DNA from: JAXMHB01 sp046346965
Lineage (GTDB): Bacteria; Pseudomonadota; Gammaproteobacteria; Xanthomonadales; SZUA-5
Assembly (NCBI GenBank): GCA_046346965.1
Contig: JAXMHB010000004.1
Span: 62,001 to 126,000 of the forward strand
DNA: 64,000 bases
Reading direction: 5' to 3'
Under the pieces are notes generated by a model, which made no database searches, had not been told where the DNA came from, and saw only the letters and a program-made list of their open reading frames with translations. Positions 45,812 to 59,913 of this stretch are shown here, one piece after another; position 1 is the stretch's first letter; each line of letters begins with the position of its first letter. A program made the position numbers and the translations under genes.

Positions 45812-46333
45812 ATGGCTGGTACCCGCTACCGAGCGCCGCAGGCGCCTTCGACCGCCATCATCACGCGCCCCGGCTTTGAGCGCCTGCGCGAGGAACTGGA
45901 TCAACTCTGGCGCGTGCGCCGGCCTGAGGTCGTCAGCGCGCTGGCGGCGGCCGCGGCCGAGGGCGATCGCTCGGAGAACGCCGAGTACACCTATCGCAAG
46001 CGGCAATTGGCCGAGATCGATCGCCGCGTGCGCTACCTGACCAAGCGCTTGGCGCATCTGCGCGTGGTCGAGGAGATTCCGCGCGACCAGAGCGCCGTGT
46101 ATTTCGGCGCCTGGGTGTGCATCGAAGCCGTGGAAACCGGCAGCCAGCAGCAGCTGCGCGTGGTCGGTCCCGACGAGACCGACGCACGCGCGGGTTGGAT
46201 CAGCATCGACTCGCCGATGGCACGCGCGCTGCTGAAGCGGCGCATCGACGACGAGTTCGAACTCAGTCTGCCGACCGGCACGGTGCAGTACCTGATCGTC
46301 GACGTCCGCTACGACGGCCCGATCAGCGACTGA
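45812..46333 (+). CDS. greB: Transcription elongation factor GreB
   Basis: A 173-residue Gre factor. The N-terminal coiled coil (RPGFERLREELDQLWRVRRPEV) carries the acidic tip GDRSENAEY, and the C-terminal FKBP-like domain has SPMARALLKRR. It reactivates backtracked RNA polymerase by stimulating transcript cleavage. The WISIDSPMARALLKR wording and length match GreB rather than GreA, and a separate greA lies at 57555. Its end overlaps the convergent VWA gene by 11 bp. Confidence 0.92.
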   Translation: MAGTRYRAPQAPSTAIITRPGFERLREELDQLWRVRRPEVVSALAAAAAEGDRSENAEYTYRKRQLAEIDRRVRYLTKRLAHLRVVEEIPRDQSAVYFGAWVCIEAVETGSQQQLRVVGPDETDARAGWISIDSPMARALLKRRIDDEFELSLPTGTVQYLIVDVRYDGPISD

Positions 46334-48077
46334 TCGTCGCCACCGTGGTCTCGCCGCGCAAGCTGCGAGTGCGCTCGATCAGCTCCAGCAATTCGCGATT
46401 CATGCCGTAGGGATCCGGCAGATCGGCCTGACGCAGCAGACTGGCGGTGGCGTCCAGCGAGTAGCCATCCAGGTAGCGCCCGTCACGCAAGGATTCGGCG
46501 AAGGCCGCCACGCCGGCGGCAAAGCGCAAGGTCGCCGAGCCCTCACCGAGCTGCTCGGGACGCGGCAGGGCCTGTTCGATCAGACGACTGCGCGTACTGT
46601 CGGCCGGCTTGTAGCGCAGCTTCAGATAGCCAACTTCTGCCGCCGACGATTCCTCGGCAGTGCCGGCGGCGTAGCGCAGCGGCGGCAGACGCGCGGCAGC
46701 CGAGCCCACCGGCGTCAATTCGTACAGCGCGGTCACCGTGTGGCCGGCGCCGATCTCGCCCGCGTCAACGGCATCGTTGGCGAAATCCTCGCGGTTCAGC
46801 GCGCGATTCTCGTAGCCGATCAAGCGGTATTCGGCGACCACCGCCGGGTTGAACTCGACCTGGATCTTCACGTCTTTGGCGATGGTCAGCAGATTGGCGC
46901 CGAGTTCGCGCACCAGCACCTTGTGCGCCTCGCGCTCGCTGTCGATGTAGGCGTGATTGCCGTTGCCAAGATCGGCGAGCCGCTCGGCCAATTGATCGTT
47001 GTAGTTGCCGGTGCCGAAGCCCAGCGTGGTCAGCGCAATGCCGCTCGCGCGCTTGCGTTCGATCAGGTCTTCCAGATCCTGCTGGTCCACCATGCCGACG
47101 TTGAAGTCGCCATCGGTCGCCAGAATGACGCGGTTGACGCCGCCCGCCACCGCGTTGGCCTCGGCAATCTGGTAGGCGAGGGCAATCCCCTCGCCGCCGT
47201 TGGTCGAGCCACCGGCCTCCAGTGCATCCAGGGCTGCCAGGATCTGTGCGCGATCGCGCGCTGGCGTCGATGGCAGCACCAGGCCGGCGGCACCGGCGTA
47301 GACGACGATGGCGATGCGGTCTTGCGCGCGCATCTGCTCGACCACCTTGCGCAGCGCGGCTTTCACCAGCGGCAGCTTGTCGGCTTCCTGCATGGAACCG
47401 GAAACGTCGATCAGGAACACCAGATTGCTCGCCGGAATCTCGGACAGCGGCAGTTCGTAGCCCTTCAAGCCGATCTGCAGCAGCCAGCGCTCGCCATTCC
47501 AGGGTGCGCGGGCGAGTTCGGTGTGCACGGCGAAGGGCTGCTCCAGCGACTTCGGCGGCGCATAGCCATAGTCGAAGTAATTGATGAACTCCTCCACGCG
47601 CACGCTGTCACTGGGCGGCAGGCTGCCCTGCTGCAGAAAGCGGCGTGCGTTGCTGTAGGCGCCAGTGTCCACATCGATCGAGAAGGTCGACACCGGCGAC
47701 TCGCGCGTGGCCAGCACCGGATTGGGGCGTGATTCCGCGTAGCGCTCGGTATCAGTGGGCTGATCCAGGCCCAGCCGATCGGCCGGCCCGGTTGCCAGCG
47801 CACCGGCCGCGAGGCCCTGGTTGGCGATCGCAACGGCAGCGGTCGCCGGTGGCGCCGTGGGCTGCGCCAGCACGTCCTTCGCGCGCCCGGGGGCCACCAA
47901 CTGCGAGCGAGCGTCCTCGGCGAGCGCTGTGGCTTCGCGCCTGGCGGGTGCCGGCGCGGGCGTTTGTTGATCGGCAAGTGCCGAGCTGCGGCCGTTGTCG
48001 CTGCGTTCGGCGGTGCTGCAGGCCGCCAGCGCGAGGCTGATCGCGAGCATCAAGGGCAGGGGACGAGTCTTCGACAT
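46323..48077 (-). CDS. yfbK: VWA-domain lipoprotein (YfbK-like, DUF3520)
   Basis: A 584-residue lipoprotein: signal peptide with lipobox LAACS. An Ala/Pro-rich linker leads to the YfbK-specific N-terminal domain (STFSIDVDTGAYSNARRFL, VEEFINYFDY) and then a von Willebrand A domain with the MIDAS motif DVSGS, ATDGDFNVG and GSTNGGEG. A DUF3520 tail follows. The metal-dependent adhesion site is complete, so it probably binds a partner in the outer membrane or periplasm. Start ATG 48077 has AGGAG upstream. Function unknown. Confidence 0.88.
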   Translation of the reverse strand: MSKTRPLPLMLAISLALAACSTAERSDNGRSSALADQQTPAPAPARREATALAEDARSQLVAPGRAKDVLAQPTAPPATAAVAIANQGLAAGALATGPADRLGLDQPTDTERYAESRPNPVLATRESPVSTFSIDVDTGAYSNARRFLQQGSLPPSDSVRVEEFINYFDYGYAPPKSLEQPFAVHTELARAPWNGERWLLQIGLKGYELPLSEIPASNLVFLIDVSGSMQEADKLPLVKAALRKVVEQMRAQDRIAIVVYAGAAGLVLPSTPARDRAQILAALDALEAGGSTNGGEGIALAYQIAEANAVAGGVNRVILATDGDFNVGMVDQQDLEDLIERKRASGIALTTLGFGTGNYNDQLAERLADLGNGNHAYIDSEREAHKVLVRELGANLLTIAKDVKIQVEFNPAVVAEYRLIGYENRALNREDFANDAVDAGEIGAGHTVTALYELTPVGSAAARLPPLRYAAGTAEESSAAEVGYLKLRYKPADSTRSRLIEQALPRPEQLGEGSATLRFAAGVAAFAESLRDGRYLDGYSLDATASLLRQADLPDPYGMNRELLELIERTRSLRGETTVATISR

Positions 48078-48165
48078 GGGGAGTGCTCCTGTGAACGGTC
48101 ACCTTGACCGTTGGCACCCCCTACAACGCCGGCCCGCCACGAACGGGGTTAGCCTGACGCCCACC

Positions 48166-48993
48166 TCAATACAATTGGCGATTGAGCCCCAGCGACTGCA
48201 TCACCTTGCTGGCGATCTCCTCGATGCTCATGTGCGTGGAATGCATGACCGGCACCTGCTCGCGCTTGAACAGGCGTTCGGCAGCTTCGACTTCCCAGCG
48301 GCATTGCTCGATCGAGGCATAGCGGCTGTTGGCGCGGCGCTGCTCGCGGATCTGCGCGAGTCGGCGCGGGTCGATGGTCAGCCCGTAGATGCGTCCGCGA
48401 TGCGGGCGCAGCTTGGGCGGCAACTCGCCGTTCTCCAGATCCTCCGGCAGCAGCGGATAGTTGGCGGCGCGCACGCCGTAATGCAGCGCCATGTACAGGC
48501 AGGTGGGCGTCTTGCCGGAGCGCGACACGCCCATCAGGATGATCTCGGCGTCGCTGAAATTGGCTTGCACGCCGTCATCGTGGGTCAGCGCATAGTTGGT
48601 GGCGTTCATGCGCTCCTCGTACTCGGCGGTGTCGGCACCGCCATGCGCTTTGCCCACGCGCGGTGTGCGCGGCATGCCGAGTTCCTTCTCCAGCGGCGGG
48701 ATGAAGGGTGCGAACACATCCAGCATGAAGGCGCCGCTCTCGGCGATCAGCGCGCTCAGGTGGCCGTCGACCACGGTGTTGATGACGATCGGCCGAAAAC
48801 CACTGGCCTCGCCCTCGGCGCGGATTTCCTGCGCCGCCTCGCGCGCCCGCGCCGGGTTGTCGACGAAGGCCAGTCGGCGCGACTTGAAGGCGATGCCGTC
48901 GAACTGGGTCAGCACGCTATGGCCGATGGTTTCGGCGGTGATGCCGGTGCCGTCGGAGACGTAGAAAATGGGCCGACCGTGGACGTGGGGCAT
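48166..48993 (-). CDS. ppsR: PEP synthase regulatory kinase/pyrophosphorylase PpsR
   Basis: A 275-residue DUF299 protein. GVSRSGKTPTCLYMA is the P-loop; YVSDGTGITAETIGHSVLTQF is the family N-terminus. It phosphorylates and dephosphorylates PEP synthase using ADP and Pi. Its target, ppsA, starts 1.1 kb away on the other strand with rlmJ in between, matching the pairing known in other bacteria. It sits 88 bp downstream of the VWA gene. Confidence 0.95.
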   Translation of the reverse strand: MPHVHGRPIFYVSDGTGITAETIGHSVLTQFDGIAFKSRRLAFVDNPARAREAAQEIRAEGEASGFRPIVINTVVDGHLSALIAESGAFMLDVFAPFIPPLEKELGMPRTPRVGKAHGGADTAEYEERMNATNYALTHDDGVQANFSDAEIILMGVSRSGKTPTCLYMALHYGVRAANYPLLPEDLENGELPPKLRPHRGRIYGLTIDPRRLAQIREQRRANSRYASIEQCRWEVEAAERLFKREQVPVMHSTHMSIEEIASKVMQSLGLNRQLY

Positions 48994-49090
48994 GCAGGAC
49001 TCCCGAGAACCTGCGTCGATGCTACTGCGGCGATTGACTGGCTGCGATAAACGCGTTCTATTTCGGCCATCTGCCTCAGGCCAGCCGCCC

Positions 49091-49960
49091 GTGAACTATC
49101 GCCACGCCTACCACGCCGGCAACTTTGCAGATGTCCTCAAGCATGCGGTGCTGGTCGGGTTGATCGAGGCGCTGAAGCTCAAAAGCACGCCCTTCTGCAT
49201 CGTCGACACCCATGCCGGCAGCGCGCGCTATTCGCTGACCTCCGCCGAGGCCGAGCAGACCCGCGAGTTCGCCAGCGGCATCAAACCGCTGCTGGCCCTG
49301 ACGCAGTTGCCCAGCCTGCTGCACGTGTATTTGAACGTGGTGCGCGCCTTCAATGCCGGCGCGCCGCAGGCGCTGCACACATATCCCGGTTCACCGCTGA
49401 TCAGCGCTGCGCTGATGCGCCCGGGTGATCGGCTGATCGCCTGTGAGTTGCAGCCCGAGGAGGCGCGCAAGCTCAAGCAGGAGTTTCAGGCCGATGCACG
49501 CGTTGCTTGTCATCATCGCGATGGCTACGAGGCGCTGCGCGCGCTGCTGCCGCCCAAGGAGAAGCGCGGGCTGGTGCTGATCGATCCGCCCTTCGAGGCG
49601 CAACTCGATGAGTACCACGTGATCTTGAGCGCTCTGGAGGACGCCGCGCGGCGCTGGCCGAATGGCCTGTATGCGATCTGGTATCCGATCAAGCTGCGTC
49701 AGGATGCCGAGCACTTTTACCGCCGGCTGGCGGCGCTGGCTTTTCCCAAGATCGCCATCGCCGAACTCTGTCTGCACCAACCCAACAGCGCGCTGCGGCT
49801 GAACGGCTGCGGCATGGCGCTGATCAATCCGCCGTATCGCTTCGAGCAGACGCTCGCCGAGTTGTTGCCGGCGCTGGCCAAGGCGCTGGAACAGAGCCGC
49901 TACGGCAGCCATGCGCTGCGCTGGCTCAAGCGTGACGAGGGCGCCAAGCCGCCGCGCTGA
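49091..49960 (+). CDS. rlmJ: 23S rRNA (adenine2030-N6)-methyltransferase RlmJ
   Basis: A 289-residue methyltransferase. NYRHAYHAGNFADVLKHAVL is the conserved N-terminus and IDPPFEAQ is the catalytic DPPF-type motif; FCIVDTHAGSARYSL forms the SAM-binding strand. It methylates A2030 of 23S rRNA. The start is GTG 49091, chosen from the conserved N-terminal motif since the ORF extends much farther upstream. Lies between ppsR and ppsA. Confidence 0.93.
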   Translation: MNYRHAYHAGNFADVLKHAVLVGLIEALKLKSTPFCIVDTHAGSARYSLTSAEAEQTREFASGIKPLLALTQLPSLLHVYLNVVRAFNAGAPQALHTYPGSPLISAALMRPGDRLIACELQPEEARKLKQEFQADARVACHHRDGYEALRALLPPKEKRGLVLIDPPFEAQLDEYHVILSALEDAARRWPNGLYAIWYPIKLRQDAEHFYRRLAALAFPKIAIAELCLHQPNSALRLNGCGMALINPPYRFEQTLAELLPALAKALEQSRYGSHALRWLKRDEGAKPPR

Positions 49961-50092
49961 GTGCCGCGGCCTGCTGCCCTGCGCGCGCCATTGGCAGGCT
50001 CTAGTGTTGCACCGCATCATCGACGACTTCCGTCAATGAAGGGACTGCCCGCGCGCGGCAGCATGCGTCGGCACCCGCAGCAGGAGAGTTCC

Positions 50093-52471
<2,379 letters not shown>

Positions 52472-52662
52472 TCGCGATCTATGCAGACAGTGCGCATGAA
52501 GTGCTGGTAATATGCGATTCGCTGGCGGCAGGCGCATAAATTGCGGATCTGTTCCGCGCCGCGCGGCCAGTTGAGCGCGACTGTGCGATGAATGGTCAGC
52601 AGTGCCGTGTCCGCCCGGGCCGGCACTGCCGCTATCATCGGCGCGGTCCCACCTGATAGAGG

Positions 52663-52693
52663 CCCACGGATCACCCCACCGGTGATCCGCGGG
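52663..52693 (+). promoter_or_regulatory. Inverted repeat in the carA leader
   Basis: Thirteen-bp stem with one mismatch: CCC-x-CGGATCACC pairs with GGTGATCCG-x-GGG around a five-base loop. It ends about 24 bp before the carA start, just upstream of the ribosome site GGAGAG. There is no Rho-independent T-run. It could be an attenuator, a protein-binding site or an RNA hairpin controlling carA; none can be shown by sequence. Confidence 0.55.
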
Positions 52694-52716
52694 TCTTGTC
52701 GCACCTGGAGAGATGA

Positions 52717-53874
52717 ATGGCGCGTGTCCCCGCAATCCTGGCTCTGGCCGACGGCAGTGTGTTCCATGGCGTGTCGATCGGTGCCGACGGCGCCCGCAGC
52801 GGCGAGGTGGTGTTCAACACCGCCATGACCGGCTACCAGGAAATCCTGACCGATCCGTCCTACGCCCAGCAGATCGTCACGCTGACCTATCCGCATATTG
52901 GCAACACCGGCTGTAATGCGGCGGACGAGGAGTCGGCAGGCATCTATGCATGCGGCCTGGTGATCCGCGACCTGCCGCTGACGGCCAGCAACTGGCGCAG
53001 CGAGAGCAGCCTGTCGGACTACCTGCAGGCGCGCGACGTCGTGGCGATCGCCGAAATCGACACCCGCAAGCTGACGCGCCACCTGCGCGAGCACGGCGCC
53101 CAGAACGGCGCTCTGGTGGCAGGACCCGGCGCCAGCGCCGAAGCTGCCCTGGCGCTGGCTCGCGCCTTCCCCGGGCTCAAGGGCATGGACCTGGCGAAGG
53201 TAGTCAGCACCAGCGCCGCTTACGACTGGCAGCAAGGCGTCTACGACCTCGGCGCGCCGGGATTCAAGGCGGGCGAGGGCGGCTATCACGTGGTGGCTTA
53301 TGACTTCGGCGTCAAGCGCAACATCCTGCGCCTGCTGGTCGATCGCGGTTGCCGCGTCACCGTGGTGCCAGCACAAACGCCAGCCAGCGAGGTCTACGCG
53401 CTCAAGCCAGACGGCGTGTTCCTGTCGAACGGCCCCGGCGATCCGGAACCCTGCGAGTACGCCATCCGCGCCATTCGGGAGTTCCTGGCTGCCAAGTTGC
53501 CCACCTTCGGCATCTGCCTCGGCCACCAACTCCTGGGTCTCGCCGCTGGTGCGAAGACCCTGAAAATGAAGTTCGGCCACCACGGCGCCAACCATCCGGT
53601 GATCGACCTCGCCAGCGGCCGTGTGATGATCTCCAGCCAGAACCACGGCTTCGCGATTGACGAATCCAGCCTGCCCGCCAACGTACGCGTGACCCACCGT
53701 TCACTGTTCGACGGCTCGAACCAGGGCATCGCCCTCACCGACGCCCCCGCCTTCAGTTTCCAGGGACACCCGGAAGCCAGCCCGGGACCGCGCGATGTGG
53801 AGGGGTTGTTTGATCGGTTTGTGGAGTTGATTCGGGACTCGGGACTCGGGACTCGGGACTCGGCGCCGAGGTAG
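52717..53874 (+). CDS. carA: Carbamoyl phosphate synthase small subunit
   Basis: A 385-residue glutamine amidotransferase subunit. The class I glutaminase triad includes Cys267 in FGICLGHQ, with a His and Glu in the QGHPEASPGP region. The N-terminal domain has VVFNTAMTGYQEILTDPSY. It supplies ammonia to CarB for arginine and pyrimidine synthesis. The last dozen residues (DSGLGTRDSAPR) are encoded by the tandem heptamer array at 53832-53863 and have no counterpart in normal CarA, so the native end is probably FVELIR. This insertion altered the end of carA without destroying it. Confidence 0.95.
   Translation: MARVPAILALADGSVFHGVSIGADGARSGEVVFNTAMTGYQEILTDPSYAQQIVTLTYPHIGNTGCNAADEESAGIYACGLVIRDLPLTASNWRSESSLSDYLQARDVVAIAEIDTRKLTRHLREHGAQNGALVAGPGASAEAALALARAFPGLKGMDLAKVVSTSAAYDWQQGVYDLGAPGFKAGEGGYHVVAYDFGVKRNILRLLVDRGCRVTVVPAQTPASEVYALKPDGVFLSNGPGDPEPCEYAIRAIREFLAAKLPTFGICLGHQLLGLAAGAKTLKMKFGHHGANHPVIDLASGRVMISSQNHGFAIDESSLPANVRVTHRSLFDGSNQGIALTDAPAFSFQGHPEASPGPRDVEGLFDRFVELIRDSGLGTRDSAPR
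53832..53863. repeat. Left inverted repeat: four tandem TCGGGAC heptamers
   Basis: Four copies of the 7-bp unit TCGGGAC (53832-53859) plus a partial TCGG, 32 bp in all. Its reverse complement matches 54244-54275 at 31 of 32 positions. The two arrays face each other around the four-helix-bundle gene. They overlap the last codons of carA. Confidence 0.95.
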
Positions 53875-53876
53875 TT

Positions 53877-54278
53877 GTGGCGCTGACGCATTTCAAGGAT
53901 CTCGACGTCTGGCAGATTGCGATGCAACTAGCCAAACAGGTCTATCAGCTAACGGCAGAGTTCCCTTCCAACGAGCGCTACGGCCTTTCTGCCCAGTTGC
54001 AGCGCTCGGCCGTATCCATTCCATCCAATATCGCTGAAGGAAACGCGCGCGGCTCTACCAAGGACTACGCGCGCTTTGTCGCGTACGCCCAGGGATCCTG
54101 CGCGGAACTGCAAACCCAGCTGTTGCTCGCCCGAGAACTGGGTGTCGCCAACCATGAACTGTGTAATGGCCCTCTCGCCACCTGCGATCGGGTCGGTCAG
54201 ATGTTGCTTCGATTGCACCAGTCGCTCGCTCGTCGCCTCAAGGCCGAGTCCCGAGTCCCGAGTCCCGAGTCCCGGTAG
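53877..54278 (+). CDS. Four-helix-bundle protein (23S rRNA intervening-sequence type, TIGR02436-like)
   Basis: A 133-residue helical protein. YGLSAQLQRSAVSIPSNIAEG and KDYARFVAYAQGSCAELQTQLLLA are the signature of the S23/IVP-type four-helix-bundle family, whose members occur in rRNA intervening sequences and as isolated genes; the fold is shared with the Avd protein of diversity-generating retroelements. Start GTG 53877 lies two bases after the carA stop (GAGG nearby). The C-terminal KAESRVPSPESR is encoded by the right heptamer array. Positioned between carA and carB, where no gene is expected. Function of these proteins outside Avd is not known to me. Confidence 0.88.
   Translation: MALTHFKDLDVWQIAMQLAKQVYQLTAEFPSNERYGLSAQLQRSAVSIPSNIAEGNARGSTKDYARFVAYAQGSCAELQTQLLLARELGVANHELCNGPLATCDRVGQMLLRLHQSLARRLKAESRVPSPESR
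54244..54275. repeat. Right inverted repeat: four tandem GTCCCGA heptamers
   Basis: GTCCCGA units at 54248-54275, preceded by CCGA, giving 32 bp that is the near-perfect reverse complement of 53832-53863. It encodes the last residues of the four-helix-bundle protein and ends at its stop codon; carB starts nine bases after. Confidence 0.95.
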
Positions 54279-54284
54279 AGACCC

Positions 54285-57539
<3,255 letters not shown>

Positions 57540-57554
57540 GGCAAGGAAGCACCC

Positions 57555-58034
57555 ATGAAACGAGCACCACTGACCCAGAAGGGCGCCGCCAAACTGCGTG
57601 CCGAACTCGAGCACCTGAAGTCGGTCATGCGCCCGCAGATCATCGCCGCCATCGCCGAAGCGCGTGCGCACGGCGATCTGCGCGAGAACGCCGAGTACCA
57701 CGCCGCGCGCGAACAGCAGAGCTTTACCGAGGGCCGCATCAACGAGCTGGAAAACACGCTGGCCAGCGCCGAAGTCATCGACACCGCCAAGCTGAACCCC
57801 GGTTCGCGCATCGTCTTCGGCGCCATCGTCGATCTGCAGGATCTGCACAGCGACGAAACCGTCACCTACCAAATCGTCGGCGACCTCGAAGCCGACATCA
57901 AGCTGCGCATGATCTCGGTCAGCTCCCCGGTCGCCCGCGCGCTGATCGGCAAAAGCGAGGGTGACACCGTCCACATCGACACCCCAGGCGGCCGCAAGAG
58001 CTTCGAAGTGGTCGAGGTCCGCTACGAGGATTGA
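57555..58034 (+). CDS. greA: Transcription elongation factor GreA
   Basis: A 159-residue Gre factor. The N-terminal coiled coil has acidic tip HGDLRENAEYHAARE, and the C-terminal domain has SPVARALIGKSEGD. It promotes transcript cleavage in backtracked polymerase. Follows carB by 15 bp, the common carA-carB-greA order. Confidence 0.96.
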   Translation: MKRAPLTQKGAAKLRAELEHLKSVMRPQIIAAIAEARAHGDLRENAEYHAAREQQSFTEGRINELENTLASAEVIDTAKLNPGSRIVFGAIVDLQDLHSDETVTYQIVGDLEADIKLRMISVSSPVARALIGKSEGDTVHIDTPGGRKSFEVVEVRYED

Positions 58035-58330
58035 GTCACTCGCCCCGGGTTCTGTTTTGGGACTCGGGGTGGTCGCTAGTGATTCCAAGCCGTCATCCCG
58101 GCCCGGGGCTTTTAGAGCAGGGGGCGCTGTCCGCCGCATCGGAGCAGCGCCATGTCGCCATTCCTGCTCGCGACTCCGCTCGACGCCAGCCCGAGGGGCG
58201 CTGTCTATCGGGTTTCGTCGCGTCGTTGCGTCAGAAGTTTGATTCAGAACGCTGCCTGATCCAAAACGTGTCCCCGATCCATTGATCCGAAGATCAGCTT
58301 TCCCCCAAGTAGGGCCGCGGGAGTAAATTG
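58035..58330. other. Gene-free stretch after greA, mobile-element flank
   Basis: No credible gene, tRNA or terminator was found. One heptamer-like copy (GGGACTCGGGG near 58067-58078) repeats the array motif, and the string GTGTCCCCGATC near 58269 recurs by the RAYT (63826). Composition changes here, so this is probably the boundary where accessory DNA joins the conserved carAB-greA block. Confidence 0.5.
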
Positions 58331-58750
58331 ATGGAGCCGTTGGATGAGTGGGTGGCCGACCTACATGAGCGTAGCGCCACGACGATTTCCAGAGTCATCT
58401 CTGCGTGGGGAGCGCGCGTGGAGAATCTGGGACCACGTAGCGACTTTGCGCGAGTAAGACTGACGCTTAAACCAAGTTCGAGATTGATCTGGTCCATCGC
58501 TGAATCCCTGCGTGGGATTGAAGCGATAGCCTTCGGGAGATCAGCGTTATTGGGTGCGACCGACGTCTTGTTGACTCATCGCGCACACCCAATTCTTGGC
58601 GTTGAGGTGTGCGTGGATGTGATCGAAACCGATCCAATTTCCTCGAGTGAGAGTGCATTCAGATTTGCGGGCCGACGCGCAGCAATCACCGCACTTGATG
58701 AACTCAAGAGCGCGATTTCAACACCCGACACACCCAAGTCTATTGACTGA
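58331..58750 (+). CDS. Hypothetical protein, unrecognised
   Basis: A 139-residue soluble protein with no signal peptide and no recognised motif. It contains many polar residues and a Leu/Ile core (RSALLGATDVLLTHRAHPILGVEVCVDVIETDP). Codon use is less GC-biased than in the neighbours, as expected for acquired DNA. ATG 58331 follows GGGAG within ten bases. It ends at the edge of an IS630 fossil. It may be an immunity or cargo gene; nothing in the sequence shows this. Confidence 0.5.
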   Translation: MEPLDEWVADLHERSATTISRVISAWGARVENLGPRSDFARVRLTLKPSSRLIWSIAESLRGIEAIAFGRSALLGATDVLLTHRAHPILGVEVCVDVIETDPISSSESAFRFAGRRAAITALDELKSAISTPDTPKSID

Positions 58751-58751
58751 G

Positions 58752-58974
58752 CGACGCTTTTCGCACTGCGACTAGGAATCGGACGCCATCGGTTACATCC
58801 TGTACTTGCTCGTCGCTCAGGCGGCGCCCACGGCTCGAGCGTGGGGCATCACCCAATCCCGCAAGTCGGAACGCCTCAAAGCGCCGAGCCCCTTGGAAAG
58901 TGTCTGCGCTGTCGTCTGCATACACTCGGCGATGACCCGGCTCGACTCACCGCTCGCAAACGCCAAAATGATGC
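58752..58974 (-). pseudogene. IS630-type transposase remnant, distal piece
   Basis: Read on the minus strand, the sequence continues from the piece beyond the IS3 element: IILAFASGESSRVIAECMQTT is the helix-turn-helix of an IS630-like transposase N-terminus. A frameshift follows, then GLGDAPRSSRGRRLSDEQV in another frame, which is the usual next block. Removing the IS3 and its 3-bp target duplication joins it in frame to 60284-60369. The catalytic DDE part is missing. Confidence 0.7.
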
Positions 58975-59013
58975 TGAACCGCCCCGGGAATTCCGGAGAC
59001 TCGTTGGTGTGAG

Positions 59014-59913
59014 TCAGGCCGCTTCGGCCAGCTCACAGGATTGTTGATAGTAGGCGGCTTCCGCCTCCGCTGGTGGGACGTACCCGATGGGTCCGAGCAG
59101 GCGCTTGTGGTTGTACCAGTGCTGCCAGTTGAGCGTGGCCATTTCGACCGCCTCCAGGTTCTGCCAGCTCTGGCGTTCGATGACTTCGGTCTTGAACAGG
59201 CCGATGATCGATTCGGCCATCGCGTTGTCGTAGGAATCGCCGACGCTGCCAACCGAGGGCTCGATGCCGGCGTCGGCCAGTCGCTCGCTGTAGCGGATCG
59301 AGACGTACTGCACGCCGCGGTCGCTGTGGTGGATGAGTCCGCCTTTGGTCGGCTTGCGGGCCCAGAGCGCCTGTTCCAGCGCGTCGAGCACGAACTCGGT
59401 CTTGGTCGAGCGCGAGACCTTCCAGCCAACGATGCGGCGGGCGTAGACATCGACAACGAAGGCCACGTAGACAAATCCCTGCCAAGTCGAGACGTAGGTG
59501 AAGTCGGCGATCCACAACTGGTTCGGCCGCTCGGCACGGAACTGCCGATTGACCTTGTCCTGCGGACACGGCTGCGCCTTGTCGCTGATCGTGGTACGCG
59601 CCCCCTTGCCACGAACGACGCCGGCAAAGCCAAGCCGGCGCATCAGGCGCTCCACGGTACAGCGCGCCACGCGATAGCCCTCGCGAAGCAGCTGCTGCCA
59701 AACCTTGCGGACGCCGTAGACGCCGAAGTTCTCTTCCCAGATGCGCCGGATCTCCACGCACAGCGCCTCATCGCGCTGCGCTCGGTTCGACCGCAGGTCG
59801 GGGTCGGAACGCTTGGCCACGTGGTCGTAGTAGGTCGACGGAGCGATCTGCAGCAGCCGGCAGATCGGCTCGACTCCGTACACGTCGCGGTGTTCGTCGA
59901 TGAACGCCGTCAT
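59014..59913 (-). CDS. IS3-family transposase OrfB (DDE domain)
   Basis: A 299-residue integrase-like transposase. An HTH_21-type segment (RRIWEENFGVYGVRKVWQQL) is followed by the rve catalytic core with DDE residues: Asp in WIADFTYV, Asp in HHSDRGVQY and Glu in NAMAESIIGLFKTE. The start ATG 59913 overlaps the orfA stop by ATGA, in the -1 frame, so a fusion by frameshift or coupled initiation is expected. Confidence 0.95.
   Translation of the reverse strand: MTAFIDEHRDVYGVEPICRLLQIAPSTYYDHVAKRSDPDLRSNRAQRDEALCVEIRRIWEENFGVYGVRKVWQQLLREGYRVARCTVERLMRRLGFAGVVRGKGARTTISDKAQPCPQDKVNRQFRAERPNQLWIADFTYVSTWQGFVYVAFVVDVYARRIVGWKVSRSTKTEFVLDALEQALWARKPTKGGLIHHSDRGVQYVSIRYSERLADAGIEPSVGSVGDSYDNAMAESIIGLFKTEVIERQSWQNLEAVEMATLNWQHWYNHKRLLGPIGYVPPAEAEAAYYQQSCELAEAA

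Noticed and set aside
53832..54275. CRISPR array
   Set aside because: Units are 7 bp and contiguous with no spacers, and the two arrays are in opposite orientation.
53832..54278. Diversity-generating retroelement centred on the Avd-like four-helix protein
   Set aside because: No reverse transcriptase and no template/variable repeat pair were found in the window.
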